Of a DNA stretch of 64,000 nucleotides, positions 22,101 through 37,100 are shown one piece after another (the stretch's first letter is position 1; the number at the start of each line of letters is the position of its first letter). Under the pieces are notes generated by a model. That model had not been told where the DNA came from. It saw only the letters and a list, made by a program, of their open reading frames with translations, and did not search any database. Location: assembly GCA_944739405.2 (NCBI GenBank), contig OX123182.2, forward strand, positions 37,883,598-37,947,597, given 5' to 3'. Source of the stretch: Euclidia mi (taxonomy: Eukaryota; Arthropoda; Insecta; Lepidoptera; Erebidae). The translations under genes were made by a program, and so were the position numbers.

Positions 22101-25100
22101 GCTGTAAGTTTAAACTGGTGGCTGAACCCAATGTGATTGGAGAAGAGAAAGCACAAAGACTTACGATAGCTAGGCCACCTAGAAAGAATGGGAGAGGATC
22201 GCAGCGTAAAGAGAGCATATCTCGGTCGACCAACTGGACGTCGCCCGGTTGGTCGACCGAGACATCGCTGGAGTGACGTAGTTAAGGAGTACCTTCGGCG
22301 GCTTCAAGCCAATAACTGAAATAATCGAGTGAAAGTGGGGAGCTCTCACAGCGGAGGCCAAGACACACTTTGGGTCGCTGAGCCATCGGAGTAAGTGAGT
22401 AAGTAAGCAGTAAGTTTAAGTAAAGTTTACGTACCAGCAGCAGCGCCGGCGAATATGATGAGGTACCCGACGAAGGTGCCGGTGACCAGCATGCCGATGT
22501 CCGGCTCGCCGTTGTAGCTGTGGTAGTGCAGTGCCACACACGAACATGTCAGCGCCTGAAACGTAACACAACACTTCTATAAGCAACACAATCATATTAT
22601 TATCTGTTTGCCTAGTACCCACAGAACAAGTTCTGCTTAGTTTGCGACTAGATTAAGAACTATGCTTGACTATTATTATGTACAGTAAATATATACAAGT
22701 GATATGGAAGGTGTAACAGTTGCAGCACCTTACAAAATGTAAATTATGTGTATTATGCAAAACCTGGCGATGAAAAAGAGTGACCGTGAGTTTTATTGCC
22801 CGTTCTTTCTCATGGTTCTACGCCCTTGCTTTGCGAACGTGGCAGTAAATGTAGAGTCTTTAAGTAATTATTTTATGAATTTATTATTTTGACGTTCATA
22901 CGCGTCACATTGTGACCCAAATGAATAAAGGATTTTGACTTGACTTGACTTGAGATGTGTTGTGTTGTAAGTGTTAGAATGTACCTATTATTATATTATG
23001 GCCTAACCCTCTCATATTGAGATGAGGTCTGTGGCCAGTGGGACGGATTTAAAACGAAGGTTGATGATGATAGCTCTAGGCATAAATACTGTGTGGCAAT
23101 AGACTTTATAAACAATCAAATCAAACACCAACAACAACACCCAAAGTAGAAGCAATAATTTGTGGATCTCACAAAGTGGGTCGTGTGGGAATGAAACCCA
23201 CAACACTCGATGCAATGATAAGCAGCGAGGCGATCGCTTGAACCACAATCTAGTGATTATGACTATGCACATATGTGGCGTAGTCGCCATATATGTACAT
23301 AGTCAATAATAATCACTCTATTTTGCAGTAACACATGAATGTGAATTTGTAGATATGGTTGGTTCTATCTAATAGGACCAACCATATCCACATAGTTATT
23401 CCTGATTCAATTTAAGTATTTGTAAAACCTTGGAAAACAACAAGCGTTTGTTTAAAAAGTCACGCAGTACCAGGAAGCTCAAATACAAACACCGTTCAAA
23501 ATTAACAATGCTAAAGCGATTACGTCGGCGGCAATAATTTTAATGTTCTCTTTGATATCAATGGCTTTTGTCGAATTATATATTGATATCGCTAGGCCAC
23601 TCGTTGCGTCGGTTCTTCATAACAAAAGTGCAGAGCCATAACATAAGAAAGGTAACGAAAGATCAGTAATATTGACTTATACTGATAACACTTTATTGAA
23701 TGAATGCAAACCACGTAGGTGATAAGATAAACGATAACCCAAAAGCGCTATGAATGACGTCACATCATACACTGGCTCGCGTTGACGTAATATATTAAAT
23801 ATGAGAAGCAGGTCTGCAAGGAATGATGTCATGTCACACACCACCGCCTCCGTGAGCCGTCGAGGCCATCCGCTTGAGACCTTGTCTTTGAGGATGAGTG
23901 TTTAAAATGGGTGTGCTTGTTTATAGTAATGATATGAACGTCGTAGTGATCTAAATGACGATCTTAAAAAATATTGCGCATGCTTTTAATCCTGAGAATC
24001 ATCTCATATATTAGTATTTTGTCATTGTACTTAAGAACATAACATAACTTCACGCCTTTATCCCCGAAGGGGTAGGCAGTGGTGTATTACACACCCACAC
24101 TTCGCCAGTTATGTTATCTACTATCCTATAAAGCTAACTTCCGCTAAATGTCGGCAGATATGTTCTATACACCTACAAATGAAAGGTATCTTGTCAAACG
24201 GAAATGCCATTAACTCTACAATTATCTTCAAGAGCAATCATTATAATTAGTCATTGACATTGAATTCATTAATTATGTCCTTAGCATGTCATCCTCTACG
24301 TAACTTGATACATCTACTTGGTGTTAATTGGAGAAGTTTTGGTTGATTGTAGCATTATTGCAAAGGTAAATAATAGTTATCTGTATATATAAAATCCTTG
24401 CGTTACTGACTAACTGACAGACAAGCTACAGTCAAAACTATTGGGCACAGGAAGCTGAAATTTGGCATGTATATATGTTCCTTGGGGACCGTAGAGGTGC
24501 ACTAAGAAGGGATTTCCAGAAATTCCCACGAAATCGGTTAGCAAGGGGTAAATACCTAAAACAAAATTTGCGGGTGTAGCTACAGGCATTCTCTGGTAAT
24601 ATATAATATATCAAAGATTTATCAAGAGAAACTTAATTAGGTTTTCTTTCTTCTTAGTATGCAACTCTACTAACGCTCGTGAACGTTTTCTATCAATAGT
24701 AGGTATATCAGCATGAATATAGACAGCTATTTCTTTCATGTAAGAATTGCTATGCAAATCATTTCATTCTCTTTGTAACACATGCGCTCACTGTGCCCAT
24801 ATATGGATAATTAATCTAGAATTGTAGTTCGATCAAGGTTTCCTTGCGATATTTTCATTTGCATTTAAAGCGGGCGAACAGCTTTAGGTATGCTTATACG
24901 TACCTACATAATATCAGGGTCAGAAGTGTGTGAGCACTATGCGCTATCTCAATGCTGGTCTGTCTTTATTCATACAAAAGTATGCAGTGATCACTTTAAT
25001 GAATCATTTTATTAACCTTGTTTGTTGTTTTTCGTGTGAGTGTGTGGCCAACTCTGGTGTCAGAATTTTCAGAGCACCCGAAGGCCTCCGACTTGGTCTT

Positions 25101-28100
25101 ACGACAGCTTTACGTGCCCTCCGCAGCACGGTAGCGCTCAGATGTAAAGGCCATACACGGCTACCCATCCAAGTGGTGATCTGTGCAAGCGTTGCTTAAC
25201 TTTGCCGATCTGTTACGAACGACAACCCAAGCCTTGCTATGAGCGCCTTAACCTAATCCGATCACATGACTTCCCTTCATGTCTGGCCCACTCCATGTAA
25301 CCTCTACTTTAGGTCACAGGAAAAACGCTACTAGCATTGCAATAGGATTATTTAGATGTTAAAGGTCACACAATGATCATGCAGTTGCGAAATTGCTTGC
25401 ATTCAATAAGCAATAGAAGCTCAATGACTACTAGAAGATCATTTAGGTGATTGGTAAAGTTAATATTATAAATACATATTTTAACAAAAAAAGCATGTAA
25501 ACTAAAATAATTCAAAATATTTTTGAGCAATTATTTACGTGCAATTTTAACAACATATAACATACTGGTGCATCTATTTCATGTAAAAATTCCTGAAAGA
25601 TTGTTACTATATAGAGAAATCTGTTAAGTAACCTATAAGTTCTACGTAAAGTTAGAGTCAGATGTTCACGAAAAGTGACGTAGTTTTACTCGGCATATAA
25701 AGACAGACAGTTTCTTATTATTCCGGATACTTTTTTTTTTATGGGAATAGGCGGCAAACGAGCAGATGGATCGCCTGATGGTAAGCAATTACCGCCGCCC
25801 ATGGACACAAGCAACACCACAGGAGTCACAAGTGCGTTGCCGCCCCTTGGGGTTGGGAAAAGGGATAGGATGAGGAGTGGGATGAGGGAAAAGGAATAGG
25901 GGATAGGGGCCTCCGGTACTCTCACTCACCGAACGAAACGCAACAGTTTAGGTACTGTTACTTTACGTCGATTTTCTGTGAGAGGGTAGTACTTCCCCGG
26001 TCGAGCCTGCTACTTCGTGAACAACCGCAAATAGAAACAATCAAGCTAATGACTTTTTCATTTAGTGTGTAATAAAGTTGTATCACAGTTTAAGGCGGCG
26101 ATAGCCGAGTGGATATACCAACAGACTGCCATGCAGAGGGTATCGGGTTCGAATCCACGGCGCGCACCAATGACTTTTCGGAGTTATGTGCGTATTGAAT
26201 GGTTAATTATCGCTTCTCCCGTGCCTTTGAGAGCACATTAAGCCGTCGGTCCCGGTTGTCATGAAGATCTTTGACAATCGTTAGAGGGCGTCAGTACCTT
26301 CTAAATAAACTGACACTAGTCAAAACCATGGAATATCGCTATCCTTTCGGGTTGCGGAGGTCAGACAGGCAGTCGCTTCGTGGAAAAGCTAATATTCAGC
26401 CAAATCCGGTTAGACTAGAAAGCGGACCCCAGACTGAAACTGGGATAACGCTAAGAAAAAGAAGAAGAAGAAAGTTGTATCACAGTTTATAATATACCTT
26501 ATGATCTAACAACTACGTAACCAACTTCCTAATTTACCTTGAAAAATAAACATTTGTGAGCGTAATAACAAATCTGATTCGTGATCACACAGCACATTAA
26601 TTGAAGGTCAGGGGCACACAGATCGCCTCGACTCATTCAGTGGATTTTGCAAATATGTTACTCATAGTCATATCTATATTTCTTTTATAAAGATTGTTTT
26701 TCAACAAAATACACATGCGTAACTGAAACACAATTTTTGAAACCTTTTTTTGTGTTACTTCATGCATTTGAAAAATAAAATCTGTAAGAAATTGAGCACT
26801 TGATTATTGGTAGACCATGTGTGGTATGTTAATGTATGTAAGTAGGTACTTCCTAATGTAAAAAGAGGGAAGGAAGAAACATGAAGCACTAAATACAAGC
26901 ATGCTTGGTTTATATAACTGAAATAGGCCTAATAAATTAAATCATTTACCTGCATATATTCACAAGTTAAATTGGTTGCTAACTGTATTACTACGATATT
27001 GAAACATTTTCAAGATCTACCTCAGCGTTTAGCACTTTTTGTGGTGAACAAATTGTTGTTTCGAAAGGGAATGTTCTTTATATCTGTGAACGGATTGTTT
27101 ATGAACTTAAAAACGATACAGAATGCATTCTTAATGAGGCATTCTCGATAAGAAATCTATTACACTCGCTTCACCAATATTCCCAGCTTCTAACAAAATA
27201 CTGCAAAAATAAAATCAAACGAACTAACCAAGTCGGTTGCGCCTAGTTATATAATCTGTATATATAAAAATCTTGCGTTACTGACTGACTGACCTACAAC
27301 ATCCGAAACTATTGGGCGCAACAAGCTGAAATTTCGCATGTATGTTTCTTGGGGACCGTTGAGGTGCACTAATGGATTCTCCACAATTCCCATAGCATCG
27401 GGAAAACACGGATAAATAAATCGTGTGAGCGTAACTGCGGGCATCCTTATAAAATATATTATCATCTTAACATATAAAATCCTTGCGTTACTGACAGACA
27501 CGCTACAGCCGAAACTACTGGTCGCAAGAAGATGAAATTTTGCATGTATGTTCCTTGGGCACCGTAGGGGTGCACTAGGACGGGATTTCCCTAAATTCCT
27601 ACGGGATCGGGCAAAACGGGTAAATTAAAAAAAAAATCAGGCGTAGCTGCTGGCGTCCTCTAGTTTATCATATACTAGATGAGCCCGCGGTTACACCCGC
27701 GTTTAAGGCTACTGCTCTGCTCCCGTCGCTTATAGCGTGATGTTATATAGCCTATAGCCTTCCTCGATAAATGGGCTATCTAACAGTGAAATAATTTTTC
27801 AAATCGGACCAGTAGTTCCTAAGATTAGCGCGTTCAACCAAACAAACTCTTCAGCTTTATATATTAGTATAAGATTTTCCTCTAGGTTACGCAATAAGTA
27901 TGTTAGTACATACCTTAAAAATAATTTACTACTAGCTTATCAAGCGAACATTAAGCGTTGCAAAACGAGGTTAATGGCAATATCTATTAGGATAAGTGAC
28001 CCTGTTCGATTAAATTTGTCGTCACACCTGACATGTGTACAAATTCCTAAGATCAAATTAAGTAACTTTGAGTTTATGCCTATCAATAAGTAGTATCGTC

Positions 28101-31100
28101 GTGCAAGTAATTTTTATGTAATATCTTATAGTCTATCCCTGTGCCTAAAGAAAATAGCACGAATAGAGAGACTTTGACAATAATCGATTTTAAACCTTCG
28201 CGTTTTCTCTACATCATATAATTTTATTAAAACGGGTCTTAGTCGCGATATTTAGTTAATTGAAGGTACAAATACCACTGTTTAAGCGACGTTTCGGCCG
28301 TCTTATAACGGGCGTGGTCGCGACAGGACTCTAGAGTAACACATATAGTGAGTAAGACCCATTTCCATAAAACTAGAGGACGCCAGCAGCCACGCCTGCA
28401 TTTTTTTTTAATTTACCCGTTTTGGCCGATCCCGTGGGAATTTCGGGAAATCCCTTCTTAGTGCACCCTTACGGTCCCCAAGGAGCATACATGCCAAATT
28501 TCAGCTTCCTGCGCCCAATAGTTTCGGCTGTAGCGTGTCTGTCAGTCAGTCAGTAACGCAAGGATTTTATATATTAAGATTGTATGAAGTCTAGGATAAT
28601 ATTTATAACCGCATATTTATTTAAGGTGTATTTGAAAAGGTAATACGAATTAGTCATAACCTGGAAATTCAGAATAGAATATCGGCCAAAAATTTATTTT
28701 AATTTCAATTCTACGATCTTTTAGTCCTAAACTATATAATTGCAATGAGAAGAGAAAATGTCTAAGAACTTAAATGGGCAGCATTATAGCATTATGTAAG
28801 CAACAGTTGGTTGTATGGGTATGTATGTGTTATACGCATTAGTAATCGTCACCTCATAAGTCTGCCTTTTTGCTACGAGGATGGTCACGGCCAGGAATAA
28901 TATTCACTCCAACAATTGATTGAAGATACTTATTACAAATCAATAACGCATCGTAAAAATATCTTACCCCAAATAAATAAAGAAACAATTCATTAATGTA
29001 TCTCGTAGAAAACAATTATAATTAATATGATAAAACTTACATAATGTAAGTGAAAGCTAGTAAGTTATTCTGGCTTCGTTGATACGTGTTGTGGGTTGGA
29101 ATAAATTGATTGCTATACGTAATGGGGAGTGAAACCAACTGTTTATTATGAACGACGCGCCGCCGGCTACTTTAAACAAAATAATGAGGACATTGTACTG
29201 GCTACACAATATTTTTCTAGAAATATAATGGAATATATATTATAAAAATCGATTCGTCTTTACCATATTTTCTTCTACTTGTAACCTGGGATAAGTGACA
29301 TTGCTCCCGTGATTTTAAATTTTGTTACAGTAGGTGCTCAATCAAGACTTTATAACATTTGGAATAGAAAATACAAATCTCGTAAGAAAGTAGTACTAAT
29401 CTCTACGCCCGTATAGCCTACGACATAGTTCTACGACATGTACCTATAGTTACATAGTCATTAACACGTAACGATATTAATCGGCATAAGTACCATTTGG
29501 TCGATCACCTCAATCAACAAATTATTACTATATTAGGCTCTAATTATCGGTGTTAAATTATCGATAAATTACAAATCCGTTTAACTGCATTGATCATATT
29601 AAGTCATCTCTTCCGCTAGCCCCGAAGTTGTATGGTCATAGAACGGTGGAAGAGAGCCCATGTATGCTGCCAGGAATAATATTCTACCACATTCACACAA
29701 CACCATCTAGTCCCAAACTAAGCAGAAGCTACTATGGGTACTAGATAATGGATAAACATACATATATACTCTTTTTTTGTAAATACATACATATTATACA
29801 TAGAAACACCCTGACCAAGACAAACATCCATGTTCATGCACACAAATTTTTGACTTGAGCGGGAATCGAACCCGCGACATTCGGCGTAGCAGTCGCTTAC
29901 ACTCCCGCGTCGCCAACCGGTCGTCCGATAAATGAATCACACTAGACTTAGGAAATAGTTATTTCAATAAAATAAAATTTTAACATGACTGTAAAATACT
30001 TAATACTAGTTTAATACGCCTCCATTAGTGCCAGTTATGCTATCTGAAGTTATCCCGATGTGGTCATGTGCTTACGCCGCGGTTCGAGGCACCTTTTTTT
30101 TCCGAACGTCTAGTACATAAACAGCTTTATTGAAGGAACGCCTTTAACATTGCCTTGCTTGAGTTGCCTTTATGAATCAATCTATTATGCATGGTTAGCT
30201 AATTATAATCATCAATAAATTCATTGTATGCAGTCTATTATGATCAATTTGTATCAATTAACTGACTGCGCGTTTGATGAAGTGGTTCGGACCAATAGTT
30301 ACGCGTTACTGGAACGCAATGTTTTACGCAATCCTTCTATTCATAACTGTGTATTTTTATCGTACATGTATCGGAAAAATTCCTATAAATTCACAGCAGA
30401 ATAGAAAACAATACGTATTGTTAGCATAAATATTTGTTTCAGTCTTGAGTGCCTTTATTAAATAGTACCTATAGATAGATTATTATCTGTCAAGTGACAA
30501 CATTTTAATCATTGAAAGTAATTGAAAATTTATATAAACTGCAATAATCACAAAGAGAAACAATGTTATAATATTATATTACACTTTTAATAAAAAACCT
30601 TCGTTGTAAATTGCATACAATGCAGTCTGAAAAGAGAGATTAGAAGACCCGCTAATTTTCTCGACAATTGAACTGCCCTATTTTACCGCTAATACGCGAC
30701 TTATCTCCAATCATAATCCAGCCAGTCATGTGACATTGTCATCAACCGCAAACAAGTAACTTGCACCATGTATAGGATTAACAAGGATTAGCAGAGTCGA
30801 CCAAGCGTATAAAAAATATAGCCATCATTATTCCTAGTATGGCACTCGCATCCTCAGTTCTTAATGGATTCTATAAAAACTAACGGAAGCTGATTCTGAT
30901 ACAATCAGATGCTATAAGGAAACCCATCTTATTGATACTGTACAATTACCATAACGAACTAAGACCGAATTTGCTACAAACTTCATGTGGTATATGTCAA
31001 AGTTCTACGGCTAGCAACAAAAACCATTGAGGTAGAAAATAAATGTATCTTATTCTTTACAGTAAGTACCTAATAATATTTTCGAAAAGATGTTCAGTAG

Positions 31101-34100
31101 TTTCAATTTTTCAAATAATAATAAACAAGTAGGTATCATCGAATTACGATTGCATTAATTTTTTTCTACTCATTGTGTTATTATTTTTAATTCAAACTTC
31201 AATAAATTGAATAATACCTAAATTTTCTCACACTGTGCTATCGATAGTGAAGTTGTTAAGATTGCTGCATAATATTTTCCTATTATTACATTTAACATGA
31301 AGTAGGTACGAAAGCATTCTCTACATTTATTTACCTACAACATATTTCTTCGCTACTACGATATATGTATAGCAAACAAACCGAGTACTTAAAGCCACAG
31401 GTGGTTTCCACAACAGACCGGTATTTTTTATACGTTTTATGAGGTTTTGAAGCGAATATAGAACATGGAACGTGTTTAATATCTGGCATCTTGCGGCTTA
31501 GTTTGACGCCACAATTTCTCGTCTATAAAAAGATGGCTACCTACGTGCTTCACCATAAAGGTATACAGTAGAGATATCTTGTCCTCAATGTCCCATGGGT
31601 TAGTTAATGGTTGTCCTACTATGTGTAACCTGTTCCCAACTGTTTTCTTTATGTCTACGTCATTTTGTATTGCTGAATATTTTTTCACTTTTGGACGAAG
31701 GTGGGAAAGACAAGAAGAGAGTTATTTTTTAATAACCCTATTGCAAGTCATTTATGATTATATTTATGACCGGGGCTTAGGAAATGTATGAGAATCTTTC
31801 AGAAGGCGTCTACGCCTACCTTAAAACCACCGCGATGTCCTTCGAGATCCCATAGCGGCGAGGTCACGCGAATCGCGATTGGCAAATTTTGCCGCAAACC
31901 CAAAGGTAAGATGCACCATCGGGTTAGTGCCATTAAAATACTTAAAACTTGTGTACATTTTTGTTAATGTTTTCTGTTAATGTATTTATATAATAGTCCA
32001 AGATCCCAGAGCCGCTAGACCTACGTCATTTTATCAAAGCTGAAATTTTGAGGATTATTAGTATACAATCTTGTTAAGAGGTATGCCGACCCACTAACTT
32101 GAATGCTGGGCCATTTCACAGGTAGCGCGAAGTAAAGGTACCAAAAAAACATACTTACTTACGTTAAAGTATCAAAGCTGGTATTCAAATATGTGTTTAA
32201 AGACTGTCTAAAATTGAAATTCATTATTGCCAGACACTTTCCGTGGGCCATTACTTCTGCCAGACGCCTTAAAAGTTCCTAAAAAATTATGTAAACTACG
32301 TCATTTTATCAAAGCTAAATTTGATATATGTTACTTTATATACTATTTTAAGACCCTTCCTAAGCAGCCAGACCAATCCGAAGGGCCATTCGTCTAGCCA
32401 GACACCATGGAACTTTCCCTGTGAGTGCGAGCGTGCGGCCATTATTCATACGCATTCATACGCATGATTGCGTGTGAGTACACTAAATTGTCCCAAAAGA
32501 CTGTAGGAATATTATTTTGGGTATTAATACAAGAATTAAAGTGTAAAATATATTTTTTCACAAAAAATATATTTGTAGCGGCAAGCTACATAACACATAT
32601 CACAGCGCCATCTACCCAATTACGATGGAACTACTAAGACAGACTACTATGCGTTATGTAGCTTGCCGCCACAAATATATTTTTTGTGAAAAAATATATT
32701 TTACACTTTTATTCTTGTAATAATACCCAAAATAATATTCCTACAGTCTTTTGGGACAATGTAGTGTACTCACACGCATTCATGCGTATGAATGCGTATG
32801 AATAATGGCCGCACGCTCGCACTCACAGGGAAAGTTCCATGGTGTCTGGCTAGACGAATGGCCCTTCGGATTGGTCTGGCTGCTTAGGAAGGGTCTTAAA
32901 ATAGTATCTAAAGTAACATATATCAAATTTAGCTTTGATAAAATGACGTAGTTTACATAATTTTTAAGGAACTTTCAAGGCGTCTGGCAGAAGTAATGGC
33001 CCACGGAAAGTGTCTGGCAATAATGAATTTCAATTTTAGACAGTATTTTTAAACACATATTTGAATACCAGCTTTGATACTTTAACGTAAGTAAGTATGT
33101 TTTTTTGGTACCTTTACTTCGCACTACCTGTGAAATGGCCCAGCATTCAAGTTAGTGGGTCGGCATACCTCTAAACTAGATTATATACTAATAATCCTCA
33201 AAATTTCAGCTTTGATAAAATGACGTAGGTCTGGCGGCTCTGGGATCTTACTCTATAAAGTTTATTGCCTACCTTGCAGTGCTCTTTGGAGAAGGAATTG
33301 GCTCAAAATTGTTTCCTGGCTATCATGAAAACATATTGACAGAACTACTAAAACCTACAAAGCGTCCAGTACTTAGTTGTAATGGTTTAGTCATTAAACA
33401 AATGCGGTGATAATCGCGGGCTCATGAGCCAACCGAATGATGCACAACTCGTGACGAACATAATAATTTACGCAAACAGAGAAATAATTAAATGAATGAG
33501 TGCTATAGCTCATGTTTTATTTCAGAGCCTTACACTAATTATTCAGTAAAAATATTGCCATTTCTTAAAAGACATGACAGTCATCTTCTCAGCTTATAAA
33601 CAGCTGGAGCTAGAAACTTGAAACTTGGGTAGTGTTATGGCGTAGGCACACCCACTAAAAGGATTTTTTATGTTTCACCACTAAGGCGTTAAATGAAAAA
33701 ATACGCTTAATAAGAAAATTCGGCAGGTGATATCGTAGAACACAGCTAGTGTTGGTGTTATTTACGCTGTCATTATGCGTCGACAAGTATACCTATACCT
33801 TTTGTTTTCGTAACTTGATCATATGGAACACAATGCAGAATTATCTATCTTCACTTTAGCTTAAGCTAAGCTTAGCTAGCCCACCAGTATAATTTCCTCC
33901 GCTGCCAAGAACGTTCCCCAAAGATTATATTATTCTACATTCGATTCCCTAATGATTATAGCAGATATAACAAACAGCGATTCGAGGCAATGAGAAATCC
34001 ATCGGCCTATGTCATCGCCTTTAACTTTCAAAGGAGAGGCCTAGTCCACTGCTGGACTAGGCCTCTCCTTTGAAAGGAGGAATTGGCCTACTTACTATAC

Positions 34101-37100
34101 CACGCTGGCCAAACGGGTTGGTATAGGGTTTGTATCAAGTTTTCCTTCTCTTACAGTGCCGTTCTATGCATAATATGTCTCTCCCTATCCTATGACTCCC
34201 TCTGTCGGCTCTTACGACACCCATGGGATGATATGGAATGGTGACAATCCGTATTCTTATTCCGTCACCACACAGACGATGTGAATAGATAGAACTTGTT
34301 TAATAAGACGTCCATGTTATTGTGCAATACATTGTGGTCTGATAACCTCGCGTTGATGACAAACGTAGAGATGACTCATTGTTATTGAAATAAAAATGCA
34401 AATCAAACAATTATTTTTCTTATCGCGTGCAGACCTTACGAGTACGGACAATAGTTACATGGGTAGCCGCTTAGCTCCGATAAAACTGGCACCGGTTTAA
34501 CTGGACTAAGGTTATGCTTATGCCCGTTGATTAATTAGGTTAACTAACAATTTTATTATATACAAAGAACACCACTTGCATAACTTACGCTAAGCTTCAT
34601 TAGATATATGATTTTATTTAAACAAATCTTTCTTTCTCTTAGCGTTATCCCAGTTTCAATCTGGGGTCCGCTTACTAGTCTAACCGGATTTGGCTGAATA
34701 TTAGCTTTTCCACAGAGCGACTGCCTGTCTGACCTCCGCAACCCGAAGGGATAGCGATATAATATTTTATTTAAACAAATATTATGTCAAATGAAATGTC
34801 GGCTATTTATCATTAGAGGAAAGAAATAAGAAATAAAAGAAAAATAGTTTGCTATGAAATTCATTTCTTATGGCATACCTTATTTAGTAGAGGGAAGGTA
34901 CCAATTGTGGATTACGTCATTAATACATTTATTTAAAAATTGCCATATTCGTGGCATGACTTAAAAGTATAATGGCATCCATCCATATTAGGGACGTATG
35001 TGTACCTTTCTCTCTATATCTAATTGTTAATTGTCGCTTGCTAATGCATTGGAGAGCCTATTAAGCCGTCGGTCTCGGCTGTGATGAAGATCTTTAACAG
35101 CTGTACTCAGTGTCTCCATATACACGGTAATTACCGTAGATGCACCGTAATCGGGTCTCTACCTACCGTCAAGGTAATAATGTATTACCGTGTCATATAT
35201 CACCGTATTACCATTAAAATGATGTTCTTGTAAATATTTCACCATTTACTGCGTAAAACCAATCTCAGTCTGTCAACTTAGCAAATTTTATAATGGCAAC
35301 ACTGCAAAAATCCCAGCGGATTCCCCAATGTCTAAAAGTTTATTTTCATAGCGCAATCTATTCTCGTCCTTATTTCTATATTAGAAATAAAGGTACGTGA
35401 AATGAATGAAATACATAAAATTGGCTACATACATAGGTACTACGCTACGTTGTCTTTTCTTTAGTTCTCGCGCGTAACAAATACATAGGTAGTAAACATT
35501 TAAATCTAAGTTTCAATTTTCTTTATTGATTTGGTTTAGACAAAACTATTAGGTACAACGTATTACGTACTAAGTATATAATTTTTTTTTTCAAATTTTG
35601 GTGTTAAAGGGTACAGACGGAAATAGCAAATACAAAGAACTTTCGAAATTCATGCTGAGTGTGCTTTCGTGGCCGTATTCAAATGCCGAGTGCGAGCGCA
35701 TTTTCAGCCAAGTAAATTACATAAAATGAAAAAAAGAAACAAACTTCTAACCCAAACAATAAAAGGGAATATTTTCACCCTGCAATCAATTAAACGAAAT
35801 GGCAAAAACTGCGTGGATTTCAGGCCAACTAACGACATATTGTTGTTAAAAATGAATAAATCCATTTATTATGAAAAAGATAGTGTCGTGCTAGGAGCAT
35901 CTGATTCAGAATAATATCATATTTTATGTTACCTACTTACTTTAATTTATTTGTTAATAATTAAAAAACAAATATATTCAGACTTGATTGCTTCATAATG
36001 TTGTTTTTTCCTTTGAAAAATGGCACGGTAATTTACACGGTGCACTTTTAGCAAATTCACCGTATTTTTTCTAGAAACACCGTATTTTTGCCCTTGCAAC
36101 ACGGTAGCTCTCGATTTTCATATGGAGACACTGGCTGTACTAGAGAGTCAGTACCCCTGAGTATGCTGACGATGTCTGTGCCTAAGCCTTGGAATATTGC
36201 TACGTGTTTGGGCTGCGAAGGTCAGGTGGCTGTTGTTCTTTAGAAAAGCTTATATTCTGTCACATATGTTTAGGCTAGAAAGCGGACCACGGCTCCAAGG
36301 CCAGTCTTGATCGCAAGGGGTAGAGCGCTAGGATGCTGAGGATTTATCATAATTTCTAACCGAGCATAGAATTTCACTAAGTCTATAATTATTGTGTGTA
36401 AAATATGTGGGTGTGTAATACACCTCTGTCTACCCCTTCGGTGATAAAAGGCGTGAAGATATGTTATGCTATAATTAATTATCGAGTTGTATACAAATCT
36501 CCGGTCATAAGCTCTTTAGTACAGTTTAATATATCGGAGCATGACCCATTTAAGCCGAGTGTGGGCGTCGTTACTTACCTACCAATAGGCTCCTACACTC
36601 AATCATGCTATCTCGTTCTTTTCTATTAACAATATAAATAACCACTTCTCACTCTTATCCAATTGTTTTTATTTTTAAGATACGGTCATGAAGAGAGATT
36701 TGTGATTTGTTTTGTTAAAAGCTGGTAGTTTTTATTTGTGTATTTTATAAACGTTTATGATTATTCGTGGCTCTATGTATGACAATTCATTGTTTTTCTT
36801 CAGCTACAACTTTACTGTTACAATATCTTAACTTAATAAACGTGTGATATTTCAAAACTAAGTAGGTAGCATTATCGACTATCGTTATAGCATCATTCAT
36901 TAAGTAGCTTAACAACAATTTTAAATTAAAAAAATATTTCACAAACTCATTTTTAATTGTTTTAGATATTTAGTTAATTACCTAGTGTTAATAAAAGAAG
37001 AAACATTTCAAAACATAGGCAAAGGGGTAGCTAATTTAGCGCAAATAGTATAATTTGCTTGGGATAGCATACTATTACATCCAGAAATCTTTCTAACACC

